Below are positions 44,367 through 53,783 of a stretch of 64,000 nucleotides of DNA, piece by piece. The stretch's first letter is position 1. Every line of letters starts with the position of its first letter. Below the pieces are notes generated by a model, which was not told the DNA's origin, did not search any database, and saw nothing but the letters and a program-made list of their open reading frames with translations. The position numbers were made by a program, and so were the translations under genes. This DNA comes from Phytohabitans rumicis (lineage in GTDB: Bacteria > Actinomycetota > Actinomycetes > Mycobacteriales > Micromonosporaceae). The stretch is from the NCBI RefSeq assembly GCF_011764445.1, contig NZ_BLPG01000002.1, positions 558,001 through 622,000 of the forward strand, in the 5' to 3' direction.

Positions 44367-44945
44367 ATGGCAAACGACGAGGCGGCCCTGGCTTCCGTCG
44401 GCCCGCACCTGCGGACCCTGCGGCAGCGCCGTGGCCTGACGCTCACCCAGCTCGCCGAGGCCAGCGGCATCTCGGTCAGCACGCTGTCCCGGCTGGAGTC
44501 CGGCGGGCGCAAGCCGACCCTGGAGCTGCTGCTGCCGCTGGCCCGGGCGTACCAGGTCACGCTCGACGAACTGGTGGACGCCCCGGACACCGGCGACCCG
44601 CGCGTGCACGCCCGGCCGATCGTGCGGCACGGCAGCACGTTCCTGCCGCTGACCCGCCGGCCGGGCGGCGTGCGGGCGTACAAGCAGATCCTCCCGCCGC
44701 ACAAGGGCGCCGACCCGGAGCCGCAGACCCACGAGGGGTACGAGTGGCTCTACGTGCTGTCCGGCCGGGTGCGCCTGGTGCTCGGCGCGCACGACATGAT
44801 CCTGACCCCGGGCGAGGTGGCCGAGTTCGACACGCGGATCCCGCACCGCGTGGTGAACCCGGACCCGGTGCCGGCGGAGATCCTCAACCTGTTCGGCCCG
44901 CAGGGCGAGCGCATGCACGTACGCGCCCGCCCTGCCAAGGGCTAG
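44367..44945 (+). CDS. XRE-family regulator with cupin domain
   Basis: 192 aa. Helix-turn-helix at residues 10-65 (LRTLRQRRGLTLTQLAEASG, VSTLSRLESGGRKPTLELL). The C-terminal cupin (about 95-185) has HEGYEWLYVLSGRVRLVLG. This architecture senses a small molecule. It is divergent from the TrxR-like gene, with a perfect inverted repeat between them, and is probably the operon's autoregulated repressor. It starts at the ATG at 44367; the longer frame upstream is antisense to the TrxR gene. Confidence 0.9.
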   Translation: MANDEAALASVGPHLRTLRQRRGLTLTQLAEASGISVSTLSRLESGGRKPTLELLLPLARAYQVTLDELVDAPDTGDPRVHARPIVRHGSTFLPLTRRPGGVRAYKQILPPHKGADPEPQTHEGYEWLYVLSGRVRLVLGAHDMILTPGEVAEFDTRIPHRVVNPDPVPAEILNLFGPQGERMHVRARPAKG

Positions 44946-44961
44946 CGGCTAACCTGGCGGG

Positions 44962-45645
44962 GTGATCGACACCGAGGTTGGCGTGGCGTTCGTTGCCGAG
45001 GCCACGGCGCTGACCGGTGCCCTGCGTGCGACACCGCTCGCCGGTCTGGACCGGCCCACCTGCTGTCCACCGTGGACCGTCAAGGACGAGTTCGCGCACA
45101 CCGCCGTGGCCATCTCCCGGACCCTGGAGATGCTCGCCCTGCCGGCGCCGCCCGGCCCACCCGTCACCACCGCCGCCTACTTCGTCGCCGACCGGCGCTT
45201 CGAGCCGGCGGTGGACGCCGCGCGGGTCGACAGCGCCCAGCGGTTCGCCGCGGACCGGTCCCCCGGCGAGCTGATCGACTGGTTCGAGCAGCAGTGGCAC
45301 GCGGTCGCCGCCGCGGTGGACGGCGTGCCGGGCGGCCGGCTCGTCACCACCCGCCACGGCGACCCGATGCGGCTCACCGACTTCCAGATCACCCGGGTCT
45401 TCGAGCTGGCCGTGCACGGTCTGGACCTCGCGGACGCGCTTGGCGTACCGCCGTGGCTGACGCCCGAGGCCGCCGCCGTCGTGGAGGGCCTGCTGCTCGG
45501 TCCGCACGCGCCGCGCGCCCGCCGGGCGCTGGACACGGACAGCGCCGGCCTGATCCGGTACGCCACCGGCCGCAACCCGCTGACCGCTCCCGCCCGCGAC
45601 ACCCTCGACCGCCTCGACATCACCTGGCTGACCCTCGCCCCGTAG
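44962..45645 (+). CDS. Maleylpyruvate isomerase N-terminal domain protein (MDMPI-like)
   Basis: 227 aa. The DinB-like four-helix domain has the LDRPTCCPPWTVKDEFAH segment (about 29-46) and a VFELAVHGLDLADAL segment (about 148-162). His residues in FAHTA and AVHGLDLA are the likely metal ligands. Relatives use mycothiol as cofactor, which supports an actinobacterial host. Reaction unknown. GTG 44962 lies 16 bp after the XRE-cupin stop. Confidence 0.8.
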   Translation: MIDTEVGVAFVAEATALTGALRATPLAGLDRPTCCPPWTVKDEFAHTAVAISRTLEMLALPAPPGPPVTTAAYFVADRRFEPAVDAARVDSAQRFAADRSPGELIDWFEQQWHAVAAAVDGVPGGRLVTTRHGDPMRLTDFQITRVFELAVHGLDLADALGVPPWLTPEAAAVVEGLLLGPHAPRARRALDTDSAGLIRYATGRNPLTAPARDTLDRLDITWLTLAP

Positions 45646-45666
45646 CGCCCGGCCGCCCCTTCCACT

Positions 45667-45747
<81 letters not shown>

Positions 45748-45754
45748 TCTTCCG

Positions 45755-45905
45755 CGCCGATCAAGGACTTCGGCGTCGATCAAGGGCGAATGGTCGTGGA
45801 AAAGAGATCCAAGCACGACCATATGCCCTTGATCGACGCGGAAGTCCTTGATCGACGTCGGGCCAGGGACGGCGGGCCAGGGACGGCGGGTCAGGGCCAG
45901 CGCGG
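45755..45905. repeat. Intergenic repeat locus D (single GATC-phased palindromic element)
   Basis: Core at 45790-45822 with arms ATGGTCGTGG and GCACGACCAT. GATC at 45759 and 45778 on the left, 45831 and 45850 on the right (19-bp steps). The arms next to the core are near-perfect inverted copies. It lies between a convergent pair, the MDMPI-like gene and lacI. Confidence 0.82.
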
Positions 45906-46926
45906 TCAGGCGGAGGCGCGCCAGACGATGGGGTGGGTAGGAAGACGCCGGCGGTCTCGACGGACTTGCCGGCCAGTTGGCGCAGCACCAGGTCGGCGGC
46001 GCGGGCGCCGATCTCCTTGGCCGGTTGGTGCACGGTGGACAGGGCGGGCGCCGTGCGCTGGGCCCACGGGCTGTCGTCGAAACCGACGATGCCCACGTCG
46101 GCGGGGACGGCGCGGCCGGCCTCGCGCAGCGCCTGCATGGCGCCCGCGGCGACCGCGTCCGACGCGGCGAAGACGCCGTCGATGCCGGGCTCGCGCTGGA
46201 GCAGGGCGCGCATGCCGTCCATGCCGTCCGCGTAGTGGTAGAAGGCGACCTCGGCCACCAGGTCGGGGTCGAAGCGGTCGCCGAGCGCCTGCCGGAAGCC
46301 GGTGAGCCGGTCAGCGCCGGAATCGCGGTCCACGGCCGCGGCGATCATGCCGATCCGCCGGCGCCCGGTGCCGGCCAGCCGCTCGGTGATTGCCCGCGCG
46401 GAGCCGACGTTGTCGATCCCGACGAACGGGATGCCCTGCTCCAGGTCGGGCGGGTGGCCGACGAACGTGGCGGGCAGCCCGAGGTCGGCCACCAGCTGGG
46501 TGATCGGGTCGTGCGCCCGGGCCGACACGATGACGGCACCGTCGACGAAGCCGCCGCTGAGGTACTTGGTGATCCGCTCGGTGTCCCGGGCGGAGTCGAT
46601 GACCAGGTTGACCATCTGGTAGTCGGCATCGGACAGCACGGCGTTGGCGCCGAGCATGATGGCGCCGATGTTGGGGTCCTCCAGCAGCAGGCTGTGTGGC
46701 TCGAGCACGAGGAAGCCGACGGCCTGGGACCGCTGCGTGACCAGGTTGCGCGCGGCGGTGTTGGGCACGTAGCCGACCTGCGCGATGGCGGCCTCGATGG
46801 CGGCGCGGGCGGTGGCGGAGACGTACCCGCCGTTGAGGACCCGGCTGACGGTGCCGCGGGATACGCCCGCGGCGGCCGCGACGTCATGCACCGTCGCTCG
46901 CTTCGACGCCCCCGCTGCCGGTACAC
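45906..46926 (-). CDS. LacI-family transcriptional regulator (frame breaks; start uncertain)
   Basis: About 340 aa. The LacI helix-turn-helix reads KRATVHDVAAAAGVSRGTVS then RVLNGGYVSATARAAIEAAI. The periplasmic-binding-like domain follows (VGFLVLEPHSLLLEDP to WAQRTAPALSTVHQPAKEIG). Adding one base in the run 45930-45933 gives the expected ending LPTPIVWRASA and a stop at 45906. Without it the frame runs on through repeat locus D. No start codon precedes KRATVHDVA in frame except ATGs at 46993 and 47005 that lie inside the operators. GTG 46926 fits if one base is added to the run 46909-46913. It is divergent from the GH42 gene, which it presumably represses. Confidence 0.8.
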
Positions 46927-46947
46927 GCGCACACTGTAGCGCCCCTC

Positions 46948-47006
46948 TTGACCTGAGCGAGCATCCGTGCCTAGTGTGTGCACGTTCACACATGTGCACG
47001 TGCACA
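46948..47006 (+). promoter_or_regulatory. GH42 promoter with two tandem LacI-type operators
   Basis: TTGACC (46948-46953) and TAGTGT (46972-46977), 18 bp apart. Immediately downstream are TGTGCACGTTCACA (46977-46990) and the perfect palindrome TGTGCACGTGCACA (46993-47006), 16 bp apart centre to centre. A repressor bound there would block transcription start. Confidence 0.7.
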
Positions 47007-47031
47007 CACCACCTGACCTGGGAGGGAGCCG

Positions 47032-49016
47032 ATGTTAGGTTCGGGCATCGTTCTGGGTTGCGACTACAACCCGGAACAGTGGTCCGCCGACGTCTGGCAG
47101 GAGGACGTACGGCTGATGCGACAGGCCGGCGTCGACCTCGTCGCGATCAACATCTTCGGCTGGTCCTACCTGGAGCCGCGGCCGGGCGAGTACGACTTCG
47201 CCGGGCTCGACCGCGTCGTGGAACTGCTGCACGAGCACGACATCAAGATCAATCTGGGTACGGGTACCTCGTCCCCGCCGCCCTGGCTGACCACCCTGCA
47301 CCCGGAGATCCTGCCCACCGCGGCCGACGGCACCACGCGGTACCCGGGCGGGCGCCAGGCGTGGTGCCCCAGCTCGCCGATCTTCCGGCGCCGCGCGCTG
47401 GCGCTCGTCGAGCAGGTCGCCCGGCGGTACGGCGAGCACCCGGCCGTGGTGCTCTGGCACGTCTCCAACGAGCTGGGCTGCCACAACGCCCACTGCTACG
47501 ACGAGGAGACCGCCGAGGCGTTCCGGCGCTGGCTGCGCAAGCGCTACGGCACGGTCGACGCCTTGAACGACGGGTGGGGCACCTCGTTCTGGAGCCAGCG
47601 GTACGGGGACTGGTCCGAGGTGGGCCTGCCCCGCCAGGCGCTGTCCGCCCGCAACCCCGGCCAGCAGCTCGACTTCCACCGGTTCAGCTCCGACGAGCTG
47701 CTGGACTACTACCGCGACGAGGTCGAGGTGCTGCGCCGGCACTCCACGGTGCCGATCACCACGAACTTCATGGTCACCGCCCACATCCGCAACCTGGACT
47801 ACTGGACCTGGGCGCCGGAGATGGACGTCGTCGCCAACGACCACTACCTCGACCACCGGCTGGCGGCGCCCACCGCCGAGCTCGCCTTCGCCGCCGACCT
47901 CACCCGGGGTCTGGCCGGCGGGCAGCCGTGGATCCTCATGGAGCAGTCGGTCGGTGCGGTGAGCTGGCAGCCGCACAACCTGGCCAAGGCGCCGGGCGAG
48001 ATGACCCGCAACTCGCTGACGCACGTCGCCCGCGGCGCCGACGCGGTGTGCTTCTTCCAGTGGCGCGCCTCGGCGCAGGGGGCGGAGAAGTTCCACTCGG
48101 CGCTGATCCCGCACGCCGGCACCGACACCGAAGCCTGGCGCGAGGTGCTGACCCTGTCGGCGACGCTGGACCGGCTGGACGAGGTCGCCGGCACCACCGT
48201 CGAGGCCGACGTGGCCGTCCTGTTCAGCTGGCAGTCGTGGTGGTCGTGCGACGGGGAGAGCCGCCCGTCGCACTCGGTGCGCTACCTGGACCAGGTGCAC
48301 CGGGCGTACCAGGCGCTGCGCGACCTGGGGGTGACCGCCGACGTGCTGGCCCCGCCGCGGACCTGGACCGGTACCGGCTGGTCGTCGTGCCCTGCCTGCA
48401 CCTGATCTCGGACCGCGAGGCGGCGGCCCTCGGCGCGTACGTGGCCGCCGGCGGGCACGTGCTCGTCACCTTCTACAGCGGCATCGTCGACCAGGACGAC
48501 CGGGTACGCCTCGGCGGCTACCCCGGCGCGTTCCGCGACCTGCTGGGCGTCACGGTCGAGGAGTTCGGGCCGCTGCTGCCGGGCGACGAGGTGGCGCTGG
48601 ACACCGGGGCGCGGGCCGGGCTGTGGACCGAGCGCCTGCGGACCACGACGGCCGAGCCGGTGGCCCGGTACGTCGACGGCCCGCTGCCCGGTGTCGCGGC
48701 CGTCACCCGCAACGCGTACGGCGCGGGCACGGCGTGGTACGTCGCCACCGAGCTGCGGCCCGACGCGCTGCGCGACGTGGTCCGCGATGCGGTCGGGGCG
48801 GCCGCCGTACGGCCGCTCGGCCCGGAGGGCGACGGCTCGGTGGAGGTGGTGCGCCGCAGCGACGGCCACCGCGGCTACCTGTTCGTCGTCAACCACGGCA
48901 CCCATGACATCGAGTACGCGGTCACCGGCCAGGAACTGGTGACCGGCGACGCCGTGGACGGCCTGCTGCGGGTGCCGGCCGGCGCGGTCCGGGTGGTCCG
49001 GGAGGCGGTCCGATGA
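47032..49016 (+). CDS. GH42 beta-galactosidase (one frame break)
   Basis: About 661 aa after one C is added to the run 48350-48353. The catalytic barrel begins VLGCDYNPEQWSADVWQEDV, and the acid/base Glu is in LWHVSNELGCHN (about 147). The nucleophile Glu is in PWILMEQSVGAVSWQ (about 305). The trimerisation domain (about 395-600) and a C-terminal beta domain follow. It removes terminal beta-galactose from oligosaccharides in the cytosol; no signal peptide. ATG 47032 has GGGAGG. Its stop overlaps the permease start. With the importer it forms a LacI-controlled galactoside-use operon. Confidence 0.9.
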
Positions 49017-49899
49017 CGGCGGCGGCGCGCCGGCGCCGGGTCTCGCATCCGGGCGCGATCGCCTTCTTCGTCCTGCCCTTCGGGGTGCTGTTCGCGCTGT
49101 TCTTCGTGCTGCCCATCGGGTACGCCGTCGTCCAGTCGCTGTACGTCGTGGAGCGCACCGGGACGTTCGGCCCGGCGCGGGAGGTGTTCGGCGGGCTGGC
49201 GCAGTACGCGCAGGTGTTCTCGAACGCGCCGTTCTGGCGGTCGGTCGGCCGGGTGCTGCTCTTCGGCGTCGTCCAGGTGCCGGTGATGCTGGGGTGGCCC
49301 TGCTGACCGCCCTGCTGCTGGACTCCGGGCTGGTCAAGGGCGGACGCTTCTTCCGGCTGGCGTTCTTCATGCCGTACGCGGTGCCCGGCGTGGTCGCGTC
49401 GATCATGTGGGGCTTCCTCTACTCGCCGAACCTGTCCCCGTTCACGGCGCTGACCCAGCGCGTCGACCTGCTCTCGGCGAACTACGTGCTGTGGGCGATG
49501 GCGAACGTCGTGACCTGGGTCTACGTCGGCTACAACATGATCATTATCTACTCGTACCTGCTGGCGATCCCGACGGAGATCTACGAGGCGGCCCGGCTCG
49601 ACGGCGCCGGACCGGTCCGGGTCGCCTGGTCCATCAAGATTCCGCTGGTGGCGCCGGCCCTGGTGCTGACCACCGTGTTCTCCATCATCGGCACGCTGCA
49701 ACTGCTGGCCGAGCCGCAGGTGTTCCGCAGCTTCAGCTCCGCGGTGTCCAGCACGTACACGCCCAACCTGACGGTCTACTCGACGTCCTCGATCCCGAAC
49801 TTCCACCTGGCCGCCGCCTTCTCGGTCGTGCTGGCCCTGGCGACGTTCGCCCTGTCGTTCACCTTCCTCAAGATCACGCAACGAAAGGGGTTGCGGTGA
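49013..49899 (+). CDS. ABC sugar transporter permease 1 (MalF/UgpA type; one frame break)
   Basis: About 295 aa after one base is added at the GGGG run 49291-49294. First membrane segment at FFVLPFGVLFALFFVLPIGYA (part of the family start). The EAA loop reads EIYEAARLDGAGPVRVAWSI (about 187-206), the contact with the ATPase. Six membrane segments are expected. ATG 49013 overlaps the GH42 stop (ATGA). No ATP-binding gene is present nearby, so the importer probably uses a shared MsiK-type ATPase. Confidence 0.87.
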
Positions 49900-49912
49900 A
49901 ACCCGTGAGAGC

Positions 49913-50740
49913 GTGTTCACCCGGTCCGCGGCCATGGTGGTCATGGGGGTCTGCGCGGTCTACACCCTGCTGCCGGTGTGGTGGCTGATCGTCGCGGCGA
50001 CCAAGAACCGGGCCCAGTTCACCGGCACCAGTCCCCTGTGGTTCGCCAACTTCGCGCTCGTCGACAACGTCCGCGAGCTGCTGACGTACCGCGACGGCGT
50101 GTTCCTGCGGTGGATGGCCAACAGCGTGGCCTACACCGGCGGCGCCGCCCTGTTCGGCACCCTGCTCGCGGCCATGTGCGGGTACGCGCTGTCGAAGTAC
50201 CGCTTCCCCGGCCGGGAGGCGCTGTTCAACGTCGTACTCGGCGGCGTGCTCGTGCCGGCCACGGCGCTGGCCCTGCCGCTGTTCCTCATCTTCAGCTACG
50301 TCGGCGCGACCAACACGTTCTGGTCGGTGTTCCTGCCCAGCCTGGTCAACCCGTTCGGGGTCTACCTCGCGCAGATCTACGCCAGCGCCAGCGTGCCGGA
50401 CGAACTGCTGGAGGCCGCGCGCATCGACGGCGCCGGCGAGGTGCGCACGTTCTTCACCGTCGGCAGCCGGCTGATGTTTCCGGGCCTCGTCACGATCTTC
50501 CTGTTCCACTTCGTCGCCGTCTGGAACAGCTTCCTGCTGCCACTGATCATGCTCGGCAACGAGCGGCTCTTCCCGGTCACCCTCGGCCTCTACACCTGGA
50601 ACACGCAGGTCAACCAGCTCCCCGAGCTGCGCGGCCTGGTGCTCGTCGGCGCGCTGCTGTCCATCGCGCCCCTCGTCATCGCCTTCCTGCTGTTGGAGCG
50701 CTTCTGGCGCAACGGCCTCGCCACCGGGGCCGTGAAGTAG
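49913..50740 (+). CDS. ABC sugar transporter permease 2 (MalG/UgpE type)
   Basis: 275 aa. The EAA loop is ELLEAARIDGAGEVRTFFTV (about 163-182), with LLPVWWLIVAATK near the N terminus and VAVWNSFLLPLIMLGN in the C-terminal half. GTG 49913 has a poor Shine-Dalgarno. GTG 49896, overlapping the stop of permease 1 (GTGA), is better placed, and would join this frame if one base were added near 49910. Either start is possible; the longer one fits the overlapping style of the operon. Confidence 0.87.
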   Translation: MFTRSAAMVVMGVCAVYTLLPVWWLIVAATKNRAQFTGTSPLWFANFALVDNVRELLTYRDGVFLRWMANSVAYTGGAALFGTLLAAMCGYALSKYRFPGREALFNVVLGGVLVPATALALPLFLIFSYVGATNTFWSVFLPSLVNPFGVYLAQIYASASVPDELLEAARIDGAGEVRTFFTVGSRLMFPGLVTIFLFHFVAVWNSFLLPLIMLGNERLFPVTLGLYTWNTQVNQLPELRGLVLVGALLSIAPLVIAFLLLERFWRNGLATGAVK

Positions 50741-50759
50741 CACCCCCGAAAGGAACCCC

Positions 50760-52090
50760 ATGAAACCCACGATCCGCTCGGTCAGCGTCCTGCTGGCCTC
50801 GACACTTGCCCTGGTCGCCTGCTCATCCGGCGGGGACGACTCCGCCTCCGGCGGCACCGCCGCGGGCGCCTGCGCGCCGTCCAGCGGCCCGGTCACGCTG
50901 ACGTTCACCTCCTGGATCCCCGGCATCGAGGACGTGGTGAAGGTCTGGAACGCCAAGAACCCCAACATCCAGGTCACGGTGCAGACCGGCCCGAACGGCA
51001 ACGGCGGCACGTACCAGAACTTCTTCAACCAGCTCAAGGCCGGCAACGCCCCCGACCTCGGCCAGATCGAGTACGACACGCTGCCGAGCTTCCGGGTCCA
51101 GGACGGCCTGGCGAACCTCGCCTCCTGCGACATCGTCACCGGCGCCAAGGACAAGTTCGTCGACTGGACCTGGAACCAGGTCACCTTCGGCGAGCAGAAC
51201 TCCGTCTACGCCGTGCCCAGGACGCCGGCCCGATGGCGCTGTTCTACCGCGCCGACCTGTTCGAGAAGCACGGCATCGCGGTCCCCACCACGTGGGCGGA
51301 GTACGCCGCGGCGGCGGAGAAGGTCAAGGCCGCCGGCGGGTACATCACCAACTTCTCGCAGAGCGACGTGAACCAGTTCGCCGGGCTGGCCTGGCAGGCC
51401 GGCGGCCGCTGGTTCAGCAACGACGGTACACAGTGGAAGGTCGACTTCGCGGACGCGAAGACCACCGAGGTCGCCAACTACTGGCAGGACCTGCTCGACC
51501 GCAAGCTCGTCTCGGCCGTGCCGCCGTGGACCACCGAGTGGGACAACGCCTACAACACCGGCAAGGCGTGGACGTGGGTCTCCGCCGTCTGGGGCGCCAA
51601 CTCGATCGCCAGCGGCGCGCCCGCCACCAAGGGCAAGTGGGCGGTGGCGCCGATGCCACAGTGGACCGCCGGCGACAAGTCCGCCGGCAACTGGGGCGGT
51701 TCGTCGACCGCTGTCTTCAAGAACTCCAAGCACGTGTACGAGGCGGCACAGTTCGCGCTGTGGCTCAACAGCTCCGACGAGGCGCTGACGCTGCTCAACC
51801 AGAAGGCGAACCTCTACCCGGCGACGAAGGCCGGCGCCACGCTGCCCGCGCTGACCAGCGGGGTGGAGTTCTACGGCGGCCAGAAGATCTACGAGGTCTT
51901 CGCCGAGGCGTCGGCGCAGGTGTCGCCCACGTTCGTCTGGGGCCCGATCATGACCAAGACGTACGCGGACGCCGCCGACGGCTTCAAGGCCGCCGTGTCC
52001 GGCCAGGGCACCCTCGCCGACGCTCTGAAGATCGCCCAGTCCTCCACCATCGAGGCCATGAAGTCCCAAGCCATCCCCGTCGCCGGCTAG
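50760..52090 (+). CDS. ABC sugar-binding lipoprotein (one frame break)
   Basis: About 443 aa after one C is added at 51216-51218, restoring AVPQDAGPMALFYRADLFEK. Signal peptide with lipobox ALVAC (Cys about 21). The extracellular solute-binding family 1 fold has VTLTFTSWIPGIEDVVKVW and a C-terminal SSTIEAMKSQAIPVAG ending. It captures an oligosaccharide, likely a galactoside given the GH42 gene. ATG 50760 has AAAGGAA. A strong hairpin follows the stop. Confidence 0.88.
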
Positions 52091-52101
52091 CTCTCCCCGC
52101 C

Positions 52102-52138
52102 GCCGCGCCCCCTCGCCGGTAGATCGAGGGGGCGCGGC
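52102..52138 (+). terminator. Stem-loop after the sugar-import operon
   Basis: Perfect 13-bp stem (52102-52114 with 52126-52138, GCCGCGCCCCCTC and its complement) around an 11-base loop, 11 bp after the binding-protein stop. No T run follows, as is common in high-GC actinobacteria. Confidence 0.75.
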
Positions 52139-52201
52139 GCTACGCGCGGGCCACCTCCGATTCATCGAAGATGTTGACAGTCTAGGAAGGGACAGCAAAA
52201 C

Positions 52202-52215
52202 TGGGAGCGCTTCCA
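52202..52215 (+). promoter_or_regulatory. CebR-like operator upstream of the CBM2-CE2 gene
   Basis: TGGGAGCGCTTCCA differs by one base from the perfect palindrome TGGGAGCGCTCCCA known as the cellobiose-responsive CebR site in streptomycetes. It lies 29 bp before the start codon, with ATTCTTCGATTCCTGGAGG between. Confidence 0.6.
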
Positions 52216-52244
52216 ATTCGTATTCTTCGATTCCTGGAGGGTCG

Positions 52245-53735
52245 ATGAGACGTTTGCTCGCCGCACTGGCGGCCGGCACGGTGGCGGTCGGGCTCGTGTC
52301 GGTGGCGCTGCCCCGGGCGTTCGCGGCGGCCGGCTGCCGGGTCGACTACACGGTGATCAGCCAGTGGCAGGGCGGCTTCCAGGGCGACGTCAAGATAACC
52401 AACCTGGGCGACCCGGTCAGCAGTTGGTCGCTCGGCTTCGACTTCCCGACCGCGGCGCAGCGCGTCACGCAGGGCTGGAGCGCCACCTGGAGCCAGTCCG
52501 GCACCCGGGTCACGGCGACCAACATGTCCTGGAACGGCAGCCTCGCCACCAACGCGGCCACCACGCTCGGCTTCATCGGGGCCTGGTCGGGCACCAACCC
52601 GGTTCCCACCGCGTTCGCCCTCAACGGGGTGGCCTGCACCGGTGGCGTCAACCCGACCACGGCCCCGCCCACCTCGGTGCCGCCGACCACGGTGCCACCC
52701 ACGACGGTGCCACCCACGACGACGCCGCCCGGCGGCCTCGCCCAGGCGCACACCGCCGGGCGGGTCAAGGTCTCCGCCGAGACCGCGCAGTTCAGCTGGC
52801 CGGGCGTCTACTTCGAGGGCCGGGTCCGCGGCACCGGCGTCGGTGTCGTGCTCAACGACCACAACAGCGACTACGAGATCCAGGTCGACGGCGCGACCGC
52901 CGCCACCCTGGCGTTGCCCGCCGCGGGCACCCACTGGGTCAACAACCTCACCAACACCGAGCACACGGTGCGCCTCGTCAAGCGGAACGAGAGCCCCTGG
53001 TCCACCGGCGCGTTCGGCGGCTTCGTCGCCGCGCCCGGCGGCGCGGTCCTGGCCAAGCCCACCGCGCGGACCCGACAGATCGAGTTCATCGGCGACTCGC
53101 ACACCGCCGGGTACGGCAACATGTCCACCACCCGCGACTGCTCCGGCGACCAGGTCAACCGCACCACCAACGCGGACAAGAGCTTCGGCGCCATGACCGC
53201 CAAGCGGCTGAACGCCGACTACCAGGTCAACGCGTTCTCCGGCCGCGGCATGGTGCGCAACTACAACGGCGGCGAGCCCGGCACCGACTTCCGCACCTAC
53301 TACGACCGCGCCCTGCTCGCCGTGCCCGGCGACGTCTGGACCGTGCCCGCCAGCTGGCGCCCGCAGCTGATCGTCGTCGGCCTCGGCATCAACGACTTCT
53401 CCACCGCCATCAACTCGGGCGAGCCGTGGACCGCCGCCAGCCTGATCACCGCGTACCGCACGGCGTACCACGGCTTCCTCGACAAGCTGCGCGCCCGGTA
53501 CGGCAGCACCGCCGTCATCGTGGTGGTCGCCGCGTACATGTCCAACACGACGGCCCTGTCCGACGCCACCCAGCAGGTCGTCCGGGAGCGCAACACCCAG
53601 GGCGACAGCCGGGTGCGGCACTTCGCGTACGGCGAGACCGGCCTGGACCTGCTCGGCTGCCACTGGCATCCGTCGCTGCACGACCACCAGGTCATCTCCG
53701 ACTCGCTCACCACCTTCGTCGGCACGCTCCCCTGA
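52245..53735 (+). CDS. Secreted CE2-type acetyl esterase with N-terminal CBM2
   Basis: 496 aa. Signal peptide 1-27, CBM2 (about 30-130, starting GCRVDYTVISQWQGGF), then a Pro/Thr linker of PPTTV repeats. The CE2 jelly roll follows (about 168-270), then the SGNH domain (about 272-496) with IEFIGDSHTAGYGN (nucleophile Ser), the GLGINDFS block and GCHWHPSLHDH (catalytic Asp/His region). GDSHTAGYG and HWHPS are characteristic of CE2 acetylxylan/glucomannan esterases. The domain order is the reverse of the esterase at 8857. ATG 52245 has GGAGG. Confidence 0.88.
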   Translation: MRRLLAALAAGTVAVGLVSVALPRAFAAAGCRVDYTVISQWQGGFQGDVKITNLGDPVSSWSLGFDFPTAAQRVTQGWSATWSQSGTRVTATNMSWNGSLATNAATTLGFIGAWSGTNPVPTAFALNGVACTGGVNPTTAPPTSVPPTTVPPTTVPPTTTPPGGLAQAHTAGRVKVSAETAQFSWPGVYFEGRVRGTGVGVVLNDHNSDYEIQVDGATAATLALPAAGTHWVNNLTNTEHTVRLVKRNESPWSTGAFGGFVAAPGGAVLAKPTARTRQIEFIGDSHTAGYGNMSTTRDCSGDQVNRTTNADKSFGAMTAKRLNADYQVNAFSGRGMVRNYNGGEPGTDFRTYYDRALLAVPGDVWTVPASWRPQLIVVGLGINDFSTAINSGEPWTAASLITAYRTAYHGFLDKLRARYGSTAVIVVVAAYMSNTTALSDATQQVVRERNTQGDSRVRHFAYGETGLDLLGCHWHPSLHDHQVISDSLTTFVGTLP

Positions 53736-53755
53736 CCTGGTAGCGCATGGCGGCC

Positions 53756-53783
53756 GGCCCGCAGCCGGGATAGCCTGCGGGCC
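53756..53783 (+). terminator. Stem-loop between the esterase and oxidoreductase genes
   Basis: GGCCCGCA (53756-53763) pairs perfectly with TGCGGGCC (53776-53783) around 12 bases, ending directly at the GTG start of the next gene. It may end esterase transcription or hide the start of the oxidoreductase gene. Confidence 0.45.

Noticed and set aside
45761-47005. LacI protein of about 414 aa starting at 47005 and ending in repeat locus D
   Set aside because: The first 33 residues would be encoded by the operators and the promoter, and the last 50 by the repeat. Both ends are better explained by missing bases in runs.
49013-52090. A missing or frameshifted ATP-binding gene for the sugar importer
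   Set aside because: No Walker motifs are found in any frame between 47000 and 54000. Many actinobacterial sugar importers share one ATPase encoded elsewhere.
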